Of a stretch of DNA of 64,000 nt, positions 48,958 through 58,408 are shown one piece after another. This DNA is from Hymenobacter daecheongensis DSM 21074 (lineage in GTDB: Bacteria; Bacteroidota; Bacteroidia; Cytophagales; Hymenobacteraceae): the NCBI RefSeq assembly GCF_900141805.1, contig NZ_FQYN01000006.1, forward strand, positions 283,405 through 347,404. Direction: 5' to 3'. The translations under genes and the position numbers were made by a program. The notes beneath the pieces were generated by a model. That model was not told the DNA's origin, made no database searches, and was given only the letters and a program-made list of their open reading frames with translations. Numbering within the stretch: position 1 is the stretch's first letter; each line of letters starts with the position of its first letter.

Positions 48958-50433
48958 TCACAGCCCCGGCTTCTGCAGCCGCGCGGGGCCGTGCTTTTTG
49001 GCTTTGTATCCTTTGTTAGCCAGGCTTAGCGCCAGCTGCGCATAGCCGTTGAAGCCGTAGGGCTTGCTCGAATCGAACACCGGGGCCAGGTCGTTGGAGC
49101 CGATGGTGACGCCGCCCATGCGCAGCATCACGCCGTAGGCAAACGTCTGATAGCCATTGATTAGCGAGATGGGCGCGGCCAGCTCCAGCCAGTTGCTTTC
49201 GAAGCGCGGCGTGAGGGCCACGAACGAAAACGTGCGCATGCCCACCGCGTAGCGGCCCCGCAGGCCCTGGCTCACCGAAAGGTTGGCGTAGAGGTGGCGG
49301 CGCAGGCAGTAGTCCACGTCCAGGTTCAGGGCCGTGGGCAGGCCGGCCCGAAAACGGTTTTCCCGCTTGTGGGTCTGGGTGCGCAGAATGCGGTTCAGCC
49401 GGGTATCGAAGTTGTCGAAATCGATGCCTTCCAGGTCGGCTTCGCTCACGCTGGTATTGGTGGCCCGGATGTCGTTGTAGGCCGCCGCGTCTTTGTCGTA
49501 GCGCAGGCCGCCCAGGTCGGTGATGGAGGCCGAGAGGCGGTAGCGGTACTTGTTGCGCGAATTATCGAGCCGCTCCACGCCTTTTTTGTCGATGTAGCGG
49601 TACTGGCCCAGGTTGGGGCGATTTTCATACACCACCCCGATATCGGCTCCCCAGCCCGCGCCCGGCGCGCCGCTGGCCGTGAGCAGGTCCACGGCATTTT
49701 CCACCGTCACGTCGTCGAAGGCGCGGGGGTTGGAGTAGCCGAAGGCCGCTTCGAGGCGGTTGAGGCGGAAAGTGGAGTCGCCGGTGGCCGTGGTGCGCGT
49801 CACCACCTCGTAGTCGGCTTTGCTGCTCTGCAGATAGGCCGAGCCAAACCCGATGAGCCGCTTGACCGTGAGGCCCGCCTTGAGAAAATGCTCACTGTTA
49901 TCGAGCACCACCTGCCCGTACGTAAGGTTCCACTCGGCGAAGAGGTTCATGTTCAGGTTGAAGGTGTTATCGGTGGAGCGGCCGCGCTCCTTGAACCCGT
50001 CCACGGCGTTGCGAAGCAGGTTTTCTGACACGCCGTTGCCCTGCATAGCCGAGCGCACGCGGGTGCCAAACGCTAGGCCGCGCTTCGGACCCACGCGCAC
50101 CATCAGGCCCGGTCCGCGCACGTTCAGTCCCGCGCTGATCAGCTTGGCCTTGTCGCTCTCGCGGCGGGTCAGAAACTCCTTGCTCAGGTCCAGGTCCTCA
50201 TCCGACTTCTGCGGGCTCCAGGCCCCGGTGTAGCGGTAGGCCGTATTGGTGGCGTGGGCATCCACGGCCAGCAGGTGCAGTTGCACCACGTAGCGGTTGT
50301 CGGCCACGTGGGCCGGGTTCCAACTCAGGCCCGTTAGGCCCGAATAGTTGCTGCGCGTGCTATTGAAAAGCTGTTGCGCCGTCGCGTTGCCGGCCGCCAT
50401 TGACAGGCTGAATACAAGTACAGATTTGAGCAT
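48958..50433 (-). CDS. DUF5723-like outer-membrane protein
   Basis: A 491-residue protein with a signal peptide at ATG 50433 (SVLVFSLSMAAGNATAQ). The region after it (NSTRSNYSGLTGLSWNPAHV and ADNRYVVQLHLLAVD) matches the start of DUF5723-type predicted outer-membrane barrels of Bacteroidota. Many alternating strands and a C-terminal ALSLANKGYKAKKHGPARLQ end support a barrel or large beta structure. Function unknown. Confidence 0.7.
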   Translation of the reverse strand: MLKSVLVFSLSMAAGNATAQQLFNSTRSNYSGLTGLSWNPAHVADNRYVVQLHLLAVDAHATNTAYRYTGAWSPQKSDEDLDLSKEFLTRRESDKAKLISAGLNVRGPGLMVRVGPKRGLAFGTRVRSAMQGNGVSENLLRNAVDGFKERGRSTDNTFNLNMNLFAEWNLTYGQVVLDNSEHFLKAGLTVKRLIGFGSAYLQSSKADYEVVTRTTATGDSTFRLNRLEAAFGYSNPRAFDDVTVENAVDLLTASGAPGAGWGADIGVVYENRPNLGQYRYIDKKGVERLDNSRNKYRYRLSASITDLGGLRYDKDAAAYNDIRATNTSVSEADLEGIDFDNFDTRLNRILRTQTHKRENRFRAGLPTALNLDVDYCLRRHLYANLSVSQGLRGRYAVGMRTFSFVALTPRFESNWLELAAPISLINGYQTFAYGVMLRMGGVTIGSNDLAPVFDSSKPYGFNGYAQLALSLANKGYKAKKHGPARLQKPGL

Positions 50434-50684
50434 GGGTGTGGGGTGTGAAGGGCAGGATATAGCTGGCGCAGAGCCGTGGCGGCGGCCTGGGCCAATCAAC
50501 AAAATCGGGGAAAGCGCAATGGCAGCACAAGGCCAGCGGAGCCAGCCAGACATAGTTCAGATTGTGAATATACCTTCTATTTATTTAATTATAAAATATA
50601 TTAATTAAATTACATGATTTGCTTTTCCCTGCATCCTTGCCGAACTTGAAAAATTCCCCGGCTTCATCTTTCAGCCCGCCCCCA

Positions 50685-52148
50685 ATGCCGTCCACCATTT
50701 CTGCTACTTCCGCTACCGCCGCTACCGCCGCCGCGCCGGATACCGCTGCCCTGCACGCCACCTTCGACCGACTGCGGGCACGAAGCGCCGCCCTGCGCCA
50801 GGAAGGCTGGGAGCCCCGCGCGGCCCGCCTGCGCAAGCTGGGCGAGTGGCTGACCAACAATCAAAAACGCATCCAGCAGGCACTCTACGCCGATTTTCGC
50901 AAGCCCGCGCAGGAAGTGGATCTGTCGGAAATCTACACTTCCCAGATCGAGCTGAAGCATACGCTGCAGCACCTGAAAAAGTGGATGAGCCGCCGCCGCG
51001 TGGGCACGCCGCTGCCGCTGCTGGGGGCCCACGGCTGGATGCAGCCCGAGCCTAAGGGCGTGGTACTCATCATTGCGCCCTGGAACTATCCGTTCTACCT
51101 GGCCATCGATCCGCTGATTTCGGCTTTGGCGGCCGGCAACTGCTGCCTCATCAAGCCCTCGGAAATGACGCCAGCCACCAGCCGCCTGCTGCGCGAACTG
51201 GTGGAAGAAACCTTCGAGCCTACTGAAGTAGTGGTATGCGAAGGCGACAAAGACCTGAGTACGGCCCTGCTGCGCCTGCCCTTCGACCATATTTTCTTCA
51301 CGGGCAGCCCGCAGGTGGGCAAAGTTGTGATGCGGGCCGCCGCCGAGCACCTCACCTCCGTCACGCTGGAGCTGGGCGGCAAGTCGCCGGTGGTGGTGGA
51401 TGAAACCGCCAACCTGCGCGACGCGGCCGAGAAAATCGTGTGGGGCAAGTTTCTGAATGCCGGCCAGACCTGCGTAGCCCCCGACTACCTGCTGGTGCAG
51501 GAGCAGGTGCGCGACGAGCTGGTGCAGGAAATCCGGCAGGCCACGCGCCGCCTCCACGACCCGAACGGCACCGGCGTGCAGCACTCCGACTCGTTTGCCC
51601 GCATCGTGAATAGCCACCATTTTGAGCGCCTGAGCCAGTTGCTGGAAGAAGGGCAGCGCCGCGGCGGCACCCTCGAAATGGGCGGCATCGTTGATGCGGC
51701 GGAGTGCTTCATTGAGCCCACACTCATCAGCGGCGTGCCTGTTGATGCGGGCTTGTGGCGGGAGGAGATTTTCGGCCCCATTCTGCCCCTGCGCACCTAC
51801 CGCACCCTGCCCGAGGCCGTCGATTTTGTGAATGAGCGACCCCGCCCGCTGGCGCTCTACCTGTTTTCACGCAGTGCCGAAAATCGCCGCTACCTCCTCC
51901 AGAATGCCCCTTCCGGCGGCGCGGCCATCAACGATACTGTTGTGCATCTGATGCACCCCGAACTGCCCTTCGGCGGGCTGGGCAACAGCGGTATGGGCCG
52001 CTGCCACGGCCGCTACGGCTTCGATGCCTTCTCCAACCTGAAAGGCGTGCTGCAACAGCGCGTCGGCCAGACGTCGGTGAAGCTGCTGTATCCGCCTTAT
52101 ACCAGCAAAGTGAAGCGGATGATTGAGCTGGTGATGCGGTGGTTCTGA
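50685..52148 (+). CDS. aldehyde dehydrogenase, class 3-like
   Basis: A 487-residue NAD(P)-dependent aldehyde dehydrogenase. The catalytic Cys is C263 (NAGQTCVAPDY) and the general base Glu is E229 (VTLELGGKSP). IIAPWNYPFYL near residue 130 is the class 3 substrate-entry/cofactor motif. Class 3 enzymes often oxidise medium- and long-chain aldehydes. ATG 50685 is chosen as the first strong start after an AT-rich leader. The next gene encodes a long-chain-alcohol-oxidase-like enzyme. Confidence 0.92.
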   Translation: MPSTISATSATAATAAAPDTAALHATFDRLRARSAALRQEGWEPRAARLRKLGEWLTNNQKRIQQALYADFRKPAQEVDLSEIYTSQIELKHTLQHLKKWMSRRRVGTPLPLLGAHGWMQPEPKGVVLIIAPWNYPFYLAIDPLISALAAGNCCLIKPSEMTPATSRLLRELVEETFEPTEVVVCEGDKDLSTALLRLPFDHIFFTGSPQVGKVVMRAAAEHLTSVTLELGGKSPVVVDETANLRDAAEKIVWGKFLNAGQTCVAPDYLLVQEQVRDELVQEIRQATRRLHDPNGTGVQHSDSFARIVNSHHFERLSQLLEEGQRRGGTLEMGGIVDAAECFIEPTLISGVPVDAGLWREEIFGPILPLRTYRTLPEAVDFVNERPRPLALYLFSRSAENRRYLLQNAPSGGAAINDTVVHLMHPELPFGGLGNSGMGRCHGRYGFDAFSNLKGVLQQRVGQTSVKLLYPPYTSKVKRMIELVMRWF

Positions 52149-52164
52149 GAAGATAAAACACCCT

Positions 52165-52330
52165 CAAAGTAGCCGCAGCGCGGCGGCAGGTTTGTAGTAA
52201 CCAAATAGATAGGAGCAAAAAGCCGCGTAGCGGTGACAGAACCGCCCGAACGAGTCTGTCACCGCTACGCGGCTTGCTTCTTTCACCCATTCTAATTCTA
52301 CAAACCTGCCGCCGCGCTGCGGCTACTTTG
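52165..52330. repeat. nested double palindrome, copy 1
   Basis: Outer arms 52165-52197 and 52298-52330 (33 bp, perfect) enclose inner arms 52220-52240 and 52255-52275 (21 bp, perfect, AAGCCGCGTAGCGGTGACAG). A second copy with the same inner arm is at 55085-55268. It lies between the aldehyde dehydrogenase and GMC genes. Confidence 0.92.
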
Positions 52331-52468
52331 CAACGCGGGGTAGATTTTCAGGAAAAAAGCCATGCTGACCGACTGATCCAGAGACTTTCAACAACGCTGC
52401 ATGCCGAGCAACTGCGGAAAATTGCCGATATTTTCGGAGGCAAAGCCCTTGCCCCAAACCCGCCGCCC

Positions 52469-54514
52469 ATGACACCCACTGAAGCCCACCGCACCACCCT
52501 CCGCGCCCTCGCCGATACCTTCATTCCCGGCTTCGAAGGCAAAGCTGACCACGCCGAATTTTGGCGGCGCAAGGGCTCCGAGGGCGTGGATGTGGACCTC
52601 GTTTTTGCGGTAATTGCGGAGCAGCCCCAGACCGCGCAGCAGGAATTTCGGAAGCTGCTGGGGCTGCTGAACAGCCCTATGCTGGGCATTACGTGGCTGG
52701 GGCCGCTCAAACCGTTTCACCGGCTCACGGCCGAGCAGCGTCAGCAGCTGCTGCGCAGCTGGGCCCAGAGCAACCTGCCGCAGCTGCGCAAAGGCTTCCA
52801 TGCTCTGCGCAAGCTGCTGGTGTTCTTGTACTACGGCAGCTCCGGTGCCAATCAGCCCAACGGGGCCTGGGAGGCCATTGGCTACGCCGGCCCCCTGCCC
52901 GATGAGGTGGTGGATACGCCCCGGCCCATCCGGACCCTGCAGCCCACCGCCGACGTGACTTACGACTGCGACGTGCTGGTAATCGGGAGCGGGGCGGGCG
53001 GCGGCGTGATAGCCGGCGAGCTGGCCGCCGCGGGTCAACGTGTGCTGGTGCTCGAAAAGGGCCCTTACTGCCATGGCTGCGACTTTACGCAGCGCGAAGT
53101 GGAGATGCTGGGCAAGCTCTACGATGCTAAAGGCACCCTCAGCACCCAGGATGGCGGCATCGGGCTGCTGGCCGGCAGCTGCCTGGGCGGTGGCACCACT
53201 GTGAACTGGGCCGGGGCCTTCCGCACCCCCGACTATGTGCTCCAGGAATGGGCCCGTGAGCATCAGGTGCCGCATTTCGCGTCGCTAGAATTCAAGAAAA
53301 GCCTCGACGCCGTGAGCCGCGCCCTGAGCGTGAACATCGACTACACCCGCCACAACGGCCAGAACCAGGCCCTGTGGGACGGCTCGCGCAAATTGGGTCA
53401 GGAAGTGAAGCTGATTCCGCGCAACGAAAAAGGCCTCTCCGATGCCGACCCACACTTCAAGGGGCTGGGATACAGCACCCTCGGCGACCGGTACGGCATC
53501 AAGCAGGGCACGCTGAACACGTATTTGTTGCAGGCTTTTGAGCACGGAGCCCGCATCTTGGCCGATACGCGGGTGGAGCGCGTGACTATCCAGGAGGGCC
53601 ATGCCACCGGGGCGGAGGCCGTGCACACCACCGCCGACGGCCACGCGGTGCGCGTGACGGTGCAGGCCCGGCGCGTGGTGGTGGCGGGCGGCGCGGTGCA
53701 GTCGCCGGCGCTGCTGCTGCGCAGCGGGCTGCGGCACCCGCACTTGGGGCAGCATCTGCACCTGCACCCCACGGTGGTGGTTTCGGCCCGGTATCCGGAG
53801 CGCATGGATCCCTGGCATGGCCCCAGCATGTCGGTGGTGAACGACTGCTTCACGATGTTGAATGGCACCAACTTCGGCGCGAAGCTCGAAACGCCGCCAG
53901 CGCACATCGGCCTGATGGCGATGGTGTTGCCGTGGCAGAGTGGCGAGCAGCACAAGCAGATGATGCTAAATTCTGCTTACCTGGGCAGCTTCATCGTGCT
54001 GACCCGCGACCGGGACGGCGGCCGCGTGAGCATCGACAAAAACGGCGCGCCACTTATCGACTACACCCTCAGCGACTTCGACCGCGCCAACATGCTGCAG
54101 GGCGTGCGGGCCGCCGCCGAGATTCATGCCGCGGCGGGCGCTACCGAAATCTATCTGCCCCACGGCACGCTGCCCACGCTGCAGGTGAGAGATGGCCGCA
54201 TTCAAAACCCCGAAGTGCTGGACCAGCTGCCGCATTTGAGCTGGAAAGCCAACCAATTCGGCCTCTACAGCGCCCACCAGATGAGCACTTGCCGCATGGG
54301 CGGCGACGCGGCCACGCACCCGGTGAGCCCCAGCGGCGAAACGTACGAGGTCAAAAACCTGTTTGTGGCCGATGCGTCGGCGTTTCCGGCGTGCAGCGGC
54401 GTCAATCCGATGCTCACCATCATGGCGCTGGCGCACTATACGGCCCAGGGAATGAAGGCCAACCCGCCGGCCGCGGTGCAGGCTGGGGGGCGGGCCGTGG
54501 AAATGGCCTCGTAG
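52469..54514 (+). CDS. GMC oxidoreductase, long-chain alcohol oxidase-like
   Basis: A 681-residue FAD enzyme. ATG 52469 is chosen because upstream in-frame codons run through the palindromic repeat. Residues 1-160 form a helical N-terminal domain (RALADTFIPGF), typical of long-chain fatty alcohol oxidases. The FAD motif GSGAGGGVIAGELAAAG is at 173-189, with a C-terminal SAHQMSTCRMG and CSGVNPMLTI. With the adjacent aldehyde dehydrogenase it could convert fatty alcohols to fatty acids (inference). Confidence 0.85.
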   Translation: MTPTEAHRTTLRALADTFIPGFEGKADHAEFWRRKGSEGVDVDLVFAVIAEQPQTAQQEFRKLLGLLNSPMLGITWLGPLKPFHRLTAEQRQQLLRSWAQSNLPQLRKGFHALRKLLVFLYYGSSGANQPNGAWEAIGYAGPLPDEVVDTPRPIRTLQPTADVTYDCDVLVIGSGAGGGVIAGELAAAGQRVLVLEKGPYCHGCDFTQREVEMLGKLYDAKGTLSTQDGGIGLLAGSCLGGGTTVNWAGAFRTPDYVLQEWAREHQVPHFASLEFKKSLDAVSRALSVNIDYTRHNGQNQALWDGSRKLGQEVKLIPRNEKGLSDADPHFKGLGYSTLGDRYGIKQGTLNTYLLQAFEHGARILADTRVERVTIQEGHATGAEAVHTTADGHAVRVTVQARRVVVAGGAVQSPALLLRSGLRHPHLGQHLHLHPTVVVSARYPERMDPWHGPSMSVVNDCFTMLNGTNFGAKLETPPAHIGLMAMVLPWQSGEQHKQMMLNSAYLGSFIVLTRDRDGGRVSIDKNGAPLIDYTLSDFDRANMLQGVRAAAEIHAAAGATEIYLPHGTLPTLQVRDGRIQNPEVLDQLPHLSWKANQFGLYSAHQMSTCRMGGDAATHPVSPSGETYEVKNLFVADASAFPACSGVNPMLTIMALAHYTAQGMKANPPAAVQAGGRAVEMAS

Positions 54515-54610
54515 GGCCCGCTGGCCGGGGTTTGTGGGCTTCCGGCGGTCAAGCATAGCCGCGCGGGGGCGTTTTCGCGTACTCAGGGCGCACTCTCACT
54601 CTTCGCTGCT

Positions 54611-55033
54611 ATGCTTGCTGCCCGTTCCCTGCTTCTGCTGGCCGTTTTCGGCACGTTCACCTTTGGCTGCGCCCGGCGCAACAAAGTCAATATTCCAGAA
54701 GCCAAATCGGTGGCCGTAGCGCCGGCAACCCCGGCTCCCGTGCCCAAAGCCGCCGCCCGCGACCTAGCCGACGTGATGACCGACGAGCTGGGCCTCAGCA
54801 CCGACCAACAAACCAAGGTGCGAGCTATCTTAAAAAGTACCGTCGAGCAGGTAAACGACGCCCGCCAGCGCCTGGGCACCGATAAAACGGCCCTGAATAC
54901 CGAGCTGCGCCGCATCAACACCTCCGCTGAAAGTGACCTGCGCACGGTGCTCTCGGCCACGCAGTACAAAGAGTATCAGGCCAAGAAGCGCACCATGCAG
55001 ACCCAGATGCAGGCCAAGCGGGCCGTGAAATAG
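54611..55033 (+). CDS. Spy/CpxP-like small lipoprotein
   Basis: A 140-residue protein with a lipoprotein signal (LLLLAVFGTFTFGC). The mature part has a Pro/Ala linker and a helical region (MTDELGLSTDQQTKVRAILK and AESDLRTVLSATQYKEYQAK) with the LxxxQxxxV pattern seen in Spy/CpxP-like periplasmic chaperones of Bacteroidota. Function is inference. Confidence 0.65.
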   Translation: MLAARSLLLLAVFGTFTFGCARRNKVNIPEAKSVAVAPATPAPVPKAAARDLADVMTDELGLSTDQQTKVRAILKSTVEQVNDARQRLGTDKTALNTELRRINTSAESDLRTVLSATQYKEYQAKKRTMQTQMQAKRAVK

Positions 55034-55084
55034 GCGTTGGCGCTGGCCCGTTGGGACGATTTCATTGGTAGCCCGCCCAGGTGG

Positions 55085-55268
55085 CAAAACAGCCGCATAG
55101 CGGCGGCAGGTTTGTAGAATCAGAACGGGTAAAAGAAATCAAGCCGCGTAGCGGTGACAGAGCTGTGCGAGCGGTTCTGTCACCGCTACGCGGCTTTTTA
55201 ATTGCTTGAGGCCAAATTCTCTTTGGGCATTGATATTACAAACCTGCCGCCGCGCTGCGGCTGTTTTG
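55085..55268. repeat. nested double palindrome, copy 2
   Basis: Outer arms 55085-55116 and 55237-55268 (32 bp, two mismatches) enclose inner arms 55141-55161 and 55176-55196 (21 bp, perfect). The inner arm is identical to that of the copy at 52165-52330; spacers differ. It lies 51 bases after the lipoprotein gene. The remaining gap to 55514 shows no gene. Confidence 0.9.
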
Positions 55269-55431
55269 TAACGGGCTCACACACTGGTTGTCGGCTTTAT
55301 TCTCAGCGCCCCGGCGGGCGTAGCGGATGAGCCCGAGAAACGTCAGGCAACTATCCTGATGAAACGTGCATCTGTCGTGCTGCTGCCGGATAGGTAGGAA
55401 ATAGGAGAGTAGAAAATATCTGCCTTTTCGC

Positions 55432-55462
55432 TTGACTTTTCAAAGGGTAAACTTCTACTTTG
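55432..55462 (+). promoter_or_regulatory. candidate promoter of the MacAB-type operon
   Basis: TTG at 55432-55434 (in CTTGAC), 21 bases, then TACTTTG at 55456-55462, one base short of the TAnnTTTG consensus. The ABC ATPase ATG is at 55515. Confidence 0.4.
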
Positions 55463-55514
55463 TATTGCCTGCTACTTGGTGATGCATTTAAGCTCAGCGC
55501 TGCTGCTGCCGACT

Positions 55515-56183
55515 ATGATTCAGTTGCAAAACATCCGCAAAAGCTACGAAGTGGGAGCCAACCGGCTGGAGGTGCTCAAGGGCATTGATCTGCACATCCG
55601 GCAGGGCGAGCTGGTAAGCATTATGGGCTCGTCGGGGTCGGGGAAAAGCACGCTGCTCAACATTGTGGGCATTCTCGACGACTTCGACCAGGGCGACTAC
55701 ACGCTGGCCGGCACCCGCATCGACCGGAACCTGTCGCAGACGCGGGCGGCGCAGTACCGCAATCAGTTCTTGGGGTTCGTGTTTCAGTCGTTCAACCTGC
55801 TGAGCTTCAAGAGTGCGCTCGAAAACGTGGCCCTGCCGCTGTACTATCAGAAAGTAGGGCGGCGCGAGCGGAACCGGCTGGCGCTGGAATACCTGGACCG
55901 CGTGGGCCTGGCCGACCGCGCCGAGCACCTGCCCAGTGAGCTTTCGGGCGGGCAGAAGCAGCGCGTGGCCATTGCCCGCGCCCTTATCAGCCAGCCCAAG
56001 CTGATTCTGGCCGACGAGCCAACCGGGGCCCTCGACACGCAAACCACCCAGGAGGTGATGGACATCTTCAAACAGGTGCACCGCGAAGGCATGACGGTGG
56101 TCATCGTGACCCACGAAAACGACATTGCCGCCCAAACCCAGCGCATGATTCGGGTGCGCGACGGACTGATTGTGAATCAGTGA
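55515..56183 (+). CDS. MacB-type ABC transporter ATPase
   Basis: A 222-residue ATPase. Walker A GSSGSGKST at 38-46, signature LSGGQKQR at 143-150, Walker B LILADEP at 163-169 and the switch His in VTHEND are complete. The group matches LolD/MacB ATPases that power export of peptides, antibiotics or lipoproteins through a permease that does not itself form a channel. ATG 55515 starts the domain properly. The permeases and adaptor follow. Confidence 0.95.
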   Translation: MIQLQNIRKSYEVGANRLEVLKGIDLHIRQGELVSIMGSSGSGKSTLLNIVGILDDFDQGDYTLAGTRIDRNLSQTRAAQYRNQFLGFVFQSFNLLSFKSALENVALPLYYQKVGRRERNRLALEYLDRVGLADRAEHLPSELSGGQKQRVAIARALISQPKLILADEPTGALDTQTTQEVMDIFKQVHREGMTVVIVTHENDIAAQTQRMIRVRDGLIVNQ

Positions 56184-56226
56184 CTTAATGATGTAGTGCG
56201 TTGTATTTCACCAACTTTTTTGCGCC

Positions 56227-56727
56227 ATGAAAAACCGCTTTTTCCTCTTGATGGCCGCCCTAATACTGCTCGGCGGCAGTGCCCGGGCCCAAGTGCCGGC
56301 TGCCGAAACCCAGGCCCTGGCCAAGCAGCTGGCCCAACTGATGCGCAACCCGCACAAGCCGAAGCAGGATGTCTATTTGAAGCTGAGTGGCTGCCACGCC
56401 GAGCAGATAATCCGCGACCGGGACGCGGATGTGCAGACGAGCAAGCCGCTGGCCGTGAGCTACAACAGCGGCAATTCGGGCTGGGCCATGAAGATGGACA
56501 ACGGGGTGTTTGAAATGAAGCTGGCCTTCGACTGGGCCGACGTAACTTCCCTGACCTACACGCCCGAAACGGACGACGACGGCCAGAAACACTACCAGAT
56601 CAAGATCAAAAAAGGCAAAAAGGGCAGCAACATGAGCTTCGACCTGCCGCTCTACACCACCTCGGAAGCCACCGTGAAAGACGTAGTGCGCCGCCTGGAA
56701 AAGCTGCGCCAAAGCTGTGGCAATTAG
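56227..56727 (+). CDS. small secreted protein inside the export operon
   Basis: A 166-residue protein with a signal peptide (NRFFLLMAALILLGGSARAQ). The mature part is helical and charged with a Lys-rich loop (YQIKIKKGKKGSN); a pair of Cys (LSGCHAEQ and RQSCGN) might form a disulfide. No family recognised. Its position between ATPase and permease suggests a linked role or a cargo, but that is inference. Confidence 0.6.
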   Translation: MKNRFFLLMAALILLGGSARAQVPAAETQALAKQLAQLMRNPHKPKQDVYLKLSGCHAEQIIRDRDADVQTSKPLAVSYNSGNSGWAMKMDNGVFEMKLAFDWADVTSLTYTPETDDDGQKHYQIKIKKGKKGSNMSFDLPLYTTSEATVKDVVRRLEKLRQSCGN

Positions 56728-56969
56728 AGCCGTTTTTGGGGTTGGGGTGCCTGGCGCGGCTGCCAGACCTCACCCCCGACCCCGGTTCGCTTTAGGCGCG
56801 AAGCCTTGGGGAGAGGGGAGCCGGATGACCTGTGCACCAACCAGAAAACTGCAGTAGGAATTAAGAACTAAGAATTGCCGCGGTGGTCCAATCCATTCTT
56901 GCAACAGCAAACCAGCCTATCAACCCATTAGCACATCAGCACATCAGCACATTAGCACATTAAGAAATA

Positions 56970-58211
56970 ATGTTCGACCTCGATAAATGGCAGGAGATTC
57001 TGGGGACGATGCGGCGCAACAAGCTGCGCACGTTCCTGACGGCCTTCGGGGTGTTTTGGGGCATATTTATGCTCGTGCTGCTGCTGGGCGCGGGCAAGGG
57101 AATGGAAAACGGCATCTGGAAGGAGTTTGGCGGCGGGGCCATGAACAGCCTGTTTGTGAGTGCCGGCAAAACCTCGCTGCCGTGGCAGGGGCTGAAGCCG
57201 GGCCGTGAAATCAAATTCACCAACGATGATATGGAAGCCATTCGCCGGCAGGTAGATGGCGTGGAGCTGCTGGCCTCCCGCAACCGGCTGTTTGGCGAAT
57301 ACACCATCATCAACGGCTCCAAAAACGGCTCGTATCAGGTGTTTGGGGCCAATGCAGAATTTTTTCAGCTCAATGGCGAAAAGCTGGTGGCCGGCCGCCT
57401 GCTGAACCCGCTCGACGGCATGGAGCAGCGCAAGGTGATGCTGCTGGGCGAGAAAGTGCGCAAAGTGCTGTTCGGCGACAGCAGCGGCCTGGGCAAGTTC
57501 GTGCGGGTGAAGGGCGTGTTTTTCAAGGTGGTAGGCGTTTTCACTACCACCCAGAACAACGGCCGCAACGAGGAGCGGGCTTTCGTGCCCTTCACTACGT
57601 TTCAGACCGTTTTCAACCAGTACAACCAGGTGCAGCGCATCGGCATCAGCAGCCGCAAGGGTACGCCGGTGAAGGAGCTGGAAGACCAGGTGCGGGTGCT
57701 GCTGGCCCGCCGCCACCAGTTCGACCCCGCCGACAAGCAGGCCCTGGAGCTGGACAATAACGAGGAGGAAGTGCAGCGCTTCGAGGGTTTGTTCAGCGGT
57801 ATCAAGCTGTTTGTGAGCGTGATTGGGGTGCTCACGCTGGTGGCCGGCGTGGTGGGTGTGAGCAACATTATGCTCATCATCGTGCAGGAGCGCACCCGCG
57901 AAATCGGGGTGCGCAAGGCGCTGGGGGCCACGCCCTGGAGCATTATCAGTATGATCGTGCAGGAATCGGTGGTAATAACCAGCCTCTCGGGCTACTTGGG
58001 CCTGCTGGCCGGCGTGGCCCTGCTGGATGCGGTGCGCTACGCGCTGGAAAAAGCCGGCGGCACCACCTCGTATTTCGACCATCCGGAGGTGAATTTCGGC
58101 GTGGCCGTGAGTGCTACGCTGTTGCTGGTGGTGTCGGGGGCCGTGGCCGGGCTGATTCCGGCGATGAAAGCGGCAAATGTGAAACCGATTGAAGCCCTCA
58201 GAGCCGAATGA
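56970..58211 (+). CDS. MacB-type ABC transporter permease, first paralogue
   Basis: A 413-residue membrane protein with one N-terminal helix (LTAFGVFWGIFMLVLLLGAG), a large periplasmic domain and three C-terminal helices (VIGVLTLVAGVVGVSNIMLI, the signature IMLIIVQERTREIGVRKALG, and VAVSATLLLVVSGAVAGLIP). It is the same length as, and clearly homologous to, the next gene. A tandem AGCACAT(C/T) run lies directly upstream of its ATG. Confidence 0.92.
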   Translation: MFDLDKWQEILGTMRRNKLRTFLTAFGVFWGIFMLVLLLGAGKGMENGIWKEFGGGAMNSLFVSAGKTSLPWQGLKPGREIKFTNDDMEAIRRQVDGVELLASRNRLFGEYTIINGSKNGSYQVFGANAEFFQLNGEKLVAGRLLNPLDGMEQRKVMLLGEKVRKVLFGDSSGLGKFVRVKGVFFKVVGVFTTTQNNGRNEERAFVPFTTFQTVFNQYNQVQRIGISSRKGTPVKELEDQVRVLLARRHQFDPADKQALELDNNEEEVQRFEGLFSGIKLFVSVIGVLTLVAGVVGVSNIMLIIVQERTREIGVRKALGATPWSIISMIVQESVVITSLSGYLGLLAGVALLDAVRYALEKAGGTTSYFDHPEVNFGVAVSATLLLVVSGAVAGLIPAMKAANVKPIEALRAE

Positions 58212-58236
58212 TTACTGCTACAAACAAGATTAGAAT

Positions 58237-58359
58237 TAGCTCCCCTCCTTTTTTCAAGGAGGGGTTGGGGGTGGTTAGCTAGCGCTAGAAAATCGTTGAA
58301 CGTCGTCTAATTCTAGTAACCACCCCCAACCCCTCCTTGAAAAAAGGAGGGGAGCTAAA
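58237..58359. repeat. 42-bp perfect inverted repeat between permease paralogues
   Basis: Arms 58237-58278 and 58318-58359 are perfect reverse complements, each with an internal CCCCTCC/GGAGGGG hairpin. It is the same family as 32218-32462. It interrupts an otherwise tight operon between two permease genes. Confidence 0.92.
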
Positions 58360-58408
58360 ACCTAACTCTCCTAGCTTCTAACTCCTGGCTCCTAGCTCCT
58401 TCCCACCC

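Noticed and set aside
55290..55430. Structured-looking stretch considered as a riboswitch or RNA gene
   Set aside because: I could not find consistent pairing or a known riboswitch core; only weak local pairing is present.
56926..56965. Tandem AGCACAT(C/T) units as a possible CRISPR
   Set aside because: The unit is only 8 bases, has no spacers and occurs four or five times; it is a short simple repeat before a start codon.
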